From an uncultured Lachnospiraceae bacterium (GTDB lineage Bacteria > Bacillota > Clostridia > Lachnospirales > Lachnospiraceae), in contig CAJTMZ010000134.1 in assembly GCA_910577445.1 (NCBI GenBank), positions 1 to 8,578 on the forward strand: DNA of 8,578 bases, in the 5' to 3' direction. This document shows positions 5,524-8,578 of the stretch, piece after piece. The position numbers and the translations under genes are program-made. Position 1 is the first letter of the stretch. Every line of letters begins with the position of its first letter. The notes under the pieces are model-generated. The model worked only from the letters and a program-made list of their open reading frames with translations. It was not told where the DNA came from and made no database searches.

Positions 5524-6765
5524 ATGAATAAAAAGCTTTTTACAAGGGACTTTACGCTGGTGGTGATTGGCCAGATTATTTCGCTGTTCGGCAATGCCAC
5601 TATCCGGTTTGCACTGCCGCTGTACCTTATGAATCTGACAGGTTCGGCAGCGCTTTTCGGGACAGTCACAGCCTGCGCTTTTATCCCCTCGGTTCTTGTC
5701 TCGCCCGTGGGAGGCATTATCGCGGACAGAATCAACAAGCGCAATATCATGGTGGCGCTGGACTTTTTTACAGCGGCGGTAATTCTTTTATTCTCACTGC
5801 TTAAGAATGACGCAAACGTGGTGGTGCTGCTGACGGTGACACTGATGCTTCTATATGGAATTGCCGGGGCCTATCAGCCCTCCGTGCAGGCAAGTATCCC
5901 GTCGCTGGTGAATCAGGAAAATTACGTGGCGGCAAATTCCGTTGTCAATGTTATCAACTCACTCTCCGCGCTGACAGGTCCTGCTCTTGGGGGAGTTTTG
6001 TACAGCGCTTACGGGCTCGAACCGGTGCTGTGGGTCTGCATCATATGCTTTTTCGTATCGGCGGTGATGGAAATCTTTATCCGCATGCCTTTTCAAAAAC
6101 AGCCTTCCGGCGGCGGTATATGGAAGACGGTAAAAGGAGATTTCAGGGAAAGCTTTCGCTTTATCATAAAAGAGGAACCCGCTGTATGCCGGGGATTGTT
6201 AGCGGTTTGCGGAATCAATCTTTTTTTATCCGCAATGATAAATGTGGGGATGCCGTATCTGATAACGGAAGTGATGGACTTAGGAGCCTTTAATCCAAAC
6301 CAGCTTTACGGCTTTGCAGAGGGCACGCTGGCAGCCGGCGGACTGGCCGGCGGCATATGCGTGGGCGTTTTAGCGGGAAAGCTTGTAATTCAGAAAGCCG
6401 GCAATCTGCTGATATTGGCGTCCTTATGTGTGTTTCCTATGGGAATTTCATTTTTGCTTTTTAAGACAGGGATGATAAATTATCTGGTGATGGTGGTCTG
6501 CTGTTTTGCCATAATGATATTTTCCACGATTTTCTCCGTGCAGGCGATGTCTTTTGTACAGGCCAGGACTCCGCAGGCATTAATCGGAAAAGTAATAGCT
6601 GTTATGCTGACGATTTCCATGTGCGCCCACCCTTTAGGAAGCATGTTGTACGGATTCTTGTTTGAAGCGGCGGAAGGAAAGGAATTTGCGGTGGTTTTGT
6701 TCGCGGGCGCGGTTTCTTTTCTGATTGCGGTGAAAACGAAAAAGATATTTAAAGAATTTGCATAA
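5524..6765 (+). CDS. MFS transporter, drug-efflux type
   Basis: This 413-aa membrane protein has the usual length and about 12 hydrophobic segments of the Major Facilitator Superfamily. The first transmembrane helix (about 11-36, VVIGQIISLFGNATIRFALP) resembles the MefA/EntS-like group of exporters. Motif A follows helix 2 as GGIIADRINKR (63-73), and an antiporter-type motif C, TGPALGGVLY, lies at 151-160. A polar central loop is near 190-215. It probably exports a small molecule or antibiotic by proton exchange across the cytoplasmic membrane. The substrate cannot be told from sequence. Its ATG has a strong AGGAGGG (5511-5517) 6 nt upstream. It lies 171 nt after tetR, with a related inverted repeat just before its ribosome binding site, and it is probably the regulated partner. 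A strong hairpin follows at 6832. Confidence 0.93.
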   Translation: MNKKLFTRDFTLVVIGQIISLFGNATIRFALPLYLMNLTGSAALFGTVTACAFIPSVLVSPVGGIIADRINKRNIMVALDFFTAAVILLFSLLKNDANVVVLLTVTLMLLYGIAGAYQPSVQASIPSLVNQENYVAANSVVNVINSLSALTGPALGGVLYSAYGLEPVLWVCIICFFVSAVMEIFIRMPFQKQPSGGGIWKTVKGDFRESFRFIIKEEPAVCRGLLAVCGINLFLSAMINVGMPYLITEVMDLGAFNPNQLYGFAEGTLAAGGLAGGICVGVLAGKLVIQKAGNLLILASLCVFPMGISFLLFKTGMINYLVMVVCCFAIMIFSTIFSVQAMSFVQARTPQALIGKVIAVMLTISMCAHPLGSMLYGFLFEAAEGKEFAVVLFAGAVSFLIAVKTKKIFKEFA

Positions 6766-6831
6766 ATTAACAGCCCTCACGCAGACAGGACATGAATCAG
6801 GCAGAGCGGCAAAACTGTGGAAAATAGTAAC

Positions 6832-6880
6832 AGACCGGGCAGGAGCCTTCAAATCTAAAGGCGTCCTGCCCGGTCTTTAT
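6832..6880 (+). terminator. strong hairpin terminator between convergent genes
   Basis: AGACCGGGCAGGA (6832-6844) pairs perfectly over 13 bp with TCCTGCCCGGTCT (6864-6876). The stem continues with GCCTT/AAGGC after a one-base bulge and closes on an 8-nt loop. The T run after it is short (TCTTTAT). It fits the exporter transcript best but could also stop the opposing transcript. The rest of 6766-6941 holds nothing else I can support. Confidence 0.75.
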
Positions 6881-6941
6881 ACATGGCATTCACTGCCTGG
6901 TGTAAAAAGAACAGTAAAAATCATGCCTATAATAGTTACCG

Positions 6942-8132
6942 TTAGCTGACATAATTGTCAAAGTATCCCTGAATTAAAATCACGGGCGTTCCCTTATCGC
7001 CGGAACCGCTGGTCAAATCGCAGAGGGAGCCGATTAAGTCGGTGAGCCTTCTGGGGGTGGTTCCCTGAGAAGTCATATCGCCCACCAGATTGTCTTTCTT
7101 TTCCCTGATACGGTCGGAAATGGCATCCTTTAACGCCTGACCCGATAAATCTTTAAAATCATTGTCCGCAAGGTATTTCAGCTTAATTTCGTTAGGCGTA
7201 CCGTCAAGGCCGGGTGTGCTGGCGGGAGATACGCAGGGGTCTGCAAGCTCCCAGATTTTGCCTGCCGGGTCCTTGAAAGCGCCGTCGCCGTAAACCATAA
7301 CCTCTACGTTCTTTCCGGTTCTGTTTAAGATTTCCTTCTGGATATCCATTACCAAATCGGTACATTCCCTGGGGAAAAGCTTGATGGTATCCTCTGTGGA
7401 TTTGTTGGAGCCGAGCAGGCCGTAGCGCTCGTTACAGCCGCTTCCGTTTACAGGGCTTGTGAGAATATCGTCCATGCCCATGACCACTTCAGCGCCGGCG
7501 GCCTTTAAAAGCCTCTTGGTGCGGGCCCTTGTGTGGATATCGCAGTTTAATACCTTTTTGGTATAAGGAAGAATGCTGCGGCAGTCGTTGGCAAAAATGA
7601 TTTCCACCTCAGCGCCGGATTCTTTAATTAATTCTCCATAATAAGCGACATAATCCACTCCTGTAAAAGGATGTTTATTTTCGCCGAAAAGTTCTCTGTA
7701 TCTTTCCAGTGTGAGGACGTCGCTGTAGGGATTGATTCCCGCCTCGTCAAGCTGGTCTAAGGAAACAAGCTCGTTGCCCACCTCGTCGCTGGGATAACTG
7801 AGCATCAGGACGATTTTTTTGGCGCCCATGGCAATTCCCCTGAGACAGATTGCAAAACGGTTCCTGGACAAAATCGGGAAAATCACGCCAATCGTTTCTC
7901 CGCCCAGCTTTGCCTTAACGTCCTCGGCAATTGCCTGAACAGAGGCATAATTTCCCTGCGCCCTTGCAACGATAGATTCTGTCACCGCAATGACGTCCCT
8001 GTCACGGATTTCAAAGTTTTCGCTTTCCGCTGCTTCCAGTACACTGTCCGTAACAATTTTTACCAAATCGTCGCCTTCCCGTATTATCGGGCAGCGGATT
8101 CCCCTTGATATAGTTCCTACTTTTCTCTCCAT
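6942..8132 (-). CDS. coenzyme F420-0:L-glutamate ligase (CofE-like) family protein
   Basis: This 396-aa protein matches the F420-0:L-glutamate ligase family. True CofE adds glutamate to F420-0 with GTP, and archaeal CofE is only about 250 aa. Visible family features are DRDVIAVTESIVARAQGN (44-61), the SRNRFAICLRGIAMGAKKIVL region (89-109), and the later VMVYGDGAFKDPAGKIWELADP segment (279-299). Between them is an extra region of about 130-240 that short CofE proteins lack. The C-terminus has a Ser/Thr/Gly-rich stretch (352-378). ATG 8132 is chosen over 8165 because GGAGG (8139-8143 on the minus strand) lies 6 nt ahead. Clostridia of this type are not known to make F420, and no other F420 gene is in the window. 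It may therefore ligate a different amino acid or substrate, which is an inference. Confidence 0.85.
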   Translation of the reverse strand: MERKVGTISRGIRCPIIREGDDLVKIVTDSVLEAAESENFEIRDRDVIAVTESIVARAQGNYASVQAIAEDVKAKLGGETIGVIFPILSRNRFAICLRGIAMGAKKIVLMLSYPSDEVGNELVSLDQLDEAGINPYSDVLTLERYRELFGENKHPFTGVDYVAYYGELIKESGAEVEIIFANDCRSILPYTKKVLNCDIHTRARTKRLLKAAGAEVVMGMDDILTSPVNGSGCNERYGLLGSNKSTEDTIKLFPRECTDLVMDIQKEILNRTGKNVEVMVYGDGAFKDPAGKIWELADPCVSPASTPGLDGTPNEIKLKYLADNDFKDLSGQALKDAISDRIREKKDNLVGDMTSQGTTPRRLTDLIGSLCDLTSGSGDKGTPVILIQGYFDNYVS

Positions 8133-8145
8133 AGTTTTCCTCCAT

Positions 8146-8160
8146 AGGAAACGTTTGCAT
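8146..8160 (-). promoter_or_regulatory. cre-like (CcpA) site in the leader of the CofE-like gene
   Basis: On the minus strand ATGCAAACGTTTCCT matches the general cre pattern TGNAANCGNWNNCA at all but its last fixed position. It lies downstream of the predicted promoter and just ahead of the ribosome binding site. Binding there would act as a roadblock. A single short match like this can arise by chance. Confidence 0.35.
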
Positions 8161-8197
8161 TCCACCCGACGCTTCCTTCTTATTTAATCGCATTTAT

Positions 8198-8227
8198 GGC
8201 GGCTTATGCCAGCGTTTTGACGCCGCC
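8198..8227 (-). promoter_or_regulatory. stem-loop at the predicted 5' end of the CofE-like mRNA
   Basis: GGCGGC and GCCGCC (8198-8203 and 8222-8227) form a 6-bp GC-only stem around an 18-nt loop, which contains smaller GCGT/ACGC and GGC/GCC stems that would compete with it. On the minus strand it begins almost exactly where transcription from the 8234-8239 TATAAT would start. On the plus strand it is followed by TTTTCTATT and could act as a terminator, but no plus-strand gene lies upstream. Confidence 0.4.
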
Positions 8228-8233
8228 TTTTCT

Positions 8234-8239
8234 ATTATA
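8234..8239 (-). promoter_or_regulatory. -10 box of the CofE-like gene
   Basis: A perfect TATAAT on the minus strand lies in a very AT-rich stretch. At 17-nt spacing the -35 would be TTTTGT, a poor match. The start would be near 8227, giving a leader of about 95 nt that holds the stem-loop and the cre-like site. Confidence 0.5.
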
Positions 8240-8288
8240 ATATAATTGTCGGAAAAACAAAAGAAAAAATTGAGTTTTAAGGGTTATT

Positions 8289-8564
8289 TTACAGATAATT
8301 CCTTGCCTGGTTTTCCTCTAACTGGTACTGCGCGCAAAGTTTGTCCAGAATTTCCGCATCTGACAGGCCGATGTCCCGCAGGATATTTACGGTGTTCTTT
8401 AGCGATTGGCTGTATTTGCTTTCTATTCTGTGGACGGTATCCTGCATTTTTTCTGTCTCTCGCAGGATATCCTCTTTTTCTTTCTGCATCTGTTCCTTTT
8501 TCTTCTGTATCTGTTCGATTTCCCTCTTTATTTCTTCACTTTCCCTCTGCATCTCCTCAAACAT
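8289..8564 (-). CDS. coiled-coil protein, possible tail of an Rpn-type protein (may be 5' partial)
   Basis: The 91-aa frame begins with a long charged coiled coil, about residues 1-50, rich in Glu, Lys and Gln (EEIKREIEQIQKKKEQMQ). It ends with a short helical module, LRDIGLSDAEILDKLCAQY followed by QLEENQARNYL. The same kind of ending is common on Lachnospiraceae Rpn/PD-(D/E)XK nuclease-type proteins and related hypothetical proteins; this is recalled family resemblance, not a search result. The ATG at 8564 has GGAG (8571-8574) upstream at workable spacing, so a short stand-alone protein is possible. No stop codon appears between this ATG and the window edge, so the gene may start further out and this may be only its C-terminal part. 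No membrane segment or signal peptide is visible. Confidence 0.6.
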   Translation of the reverse strand: MFEEMQRESEEIKREIEQIQKKKEQMQKEKEDILRETEKMQDTVHRIESKYSQSLKNTVNILRDIGLSDAEILDKLCAQYQLEENQARNYL

Positions 8565-8578
8565 AAACCTCTCCGTAT

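Noticed and set aside
6947..6960. TGACA-taat-TGTCA inverted repeat
   Set aside because: It lies inside the last codons of the CofE-like gene, its arms are only 5 bp and no T run follows on the minus strand.
8240..8288. T-rich minus-strand stretch after the coiled-coil gene as a terminator
   Set aside because: The T runs are broken and no GC-containing stem precedes them, so an intrinsic terminator is not supported.

Overview
The window looks like chromosomal DNA from a Firmicute of the class Clostridia, most likely Lachnospiraceae. The evidence is strong AGGAGG-type ribosome binding sites, a TTG start, AT-rich sigma-A-like promoters, moderate GC coding sequence, and clostridial-type protein families (BKACE, MmcQ/YjbR, a long F420-ligase-family protein, and a coiled-coil tail like those on Lachnospiraceae Rpn-type proteins). 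The taxon is inferred; no rRNA or marker gene is present. Gene density is normal, and no gene-free stretch exceeds about 200 bases. I found no tRNA, rRNA, CRISPR array or intact mobile element.

Left part (1-2410, plus strand): the tail of an unidentified gene is followed by three tightly spaced genes: a beta-keto acid cleavage enzyme (BKACE, formerly DUF849), a MaoC-type hot-dog hydratase, and a 3-hydroxyacyl-CoA-dehydrogenase-family oxidoreductase. Together they suggest a catabolic operon. A 3-hydroxy acid would be oxidised to a 3-keto acid, which BKACE would cleave with acetyl-CoA to acetoacetate plus a new acyl-CoA. The substrate cannot be read from the sequence. The promoter lies upstream of the window.

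Middle part (2411-4500, plus strand): three apparently independent single genes. The first is a small MmcQ/YjbR protein with an extended -10 promoter, a long inverted repeat over its -35 region and a clear intrinsic terminator. The second is a PIN-like nuclease-domain protein preceded by a perfect 8-bp hairpin. The third is an FMN nitroreductase with a good promoter that fixes its start.

Regulator and efflux part (4501-6941, plus strand): a TetR-family repressor is followed by a 12-TM MFS exporter of the drug-efflux type. Two near-identical 15-bp inverted repeats lie in the tetR promoter. A third, related repeat with wider half-site spacing lies just before the exporter ribosome binding site. 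The simplest reading is a self-repressed regulator controlling an exporter. A strong hairpin ends the unit.

Right part (6942-8578, minus strand): a 396-aa F420-0:L-glutamate ligase-family protein of unclear role, with a leader holding a 5'-end stem-loop and a cre-like site. It is preceded by a small coiled-coil protein that may be the end of a larger gene running off the window.

No clearly new multi-gene system is evident. The items most worth following up are the BKACE operon with its atypical dehydrogenase, the three-site TetR operator layout, and the F420-ligase homologue in an organism that probably lacks F420.
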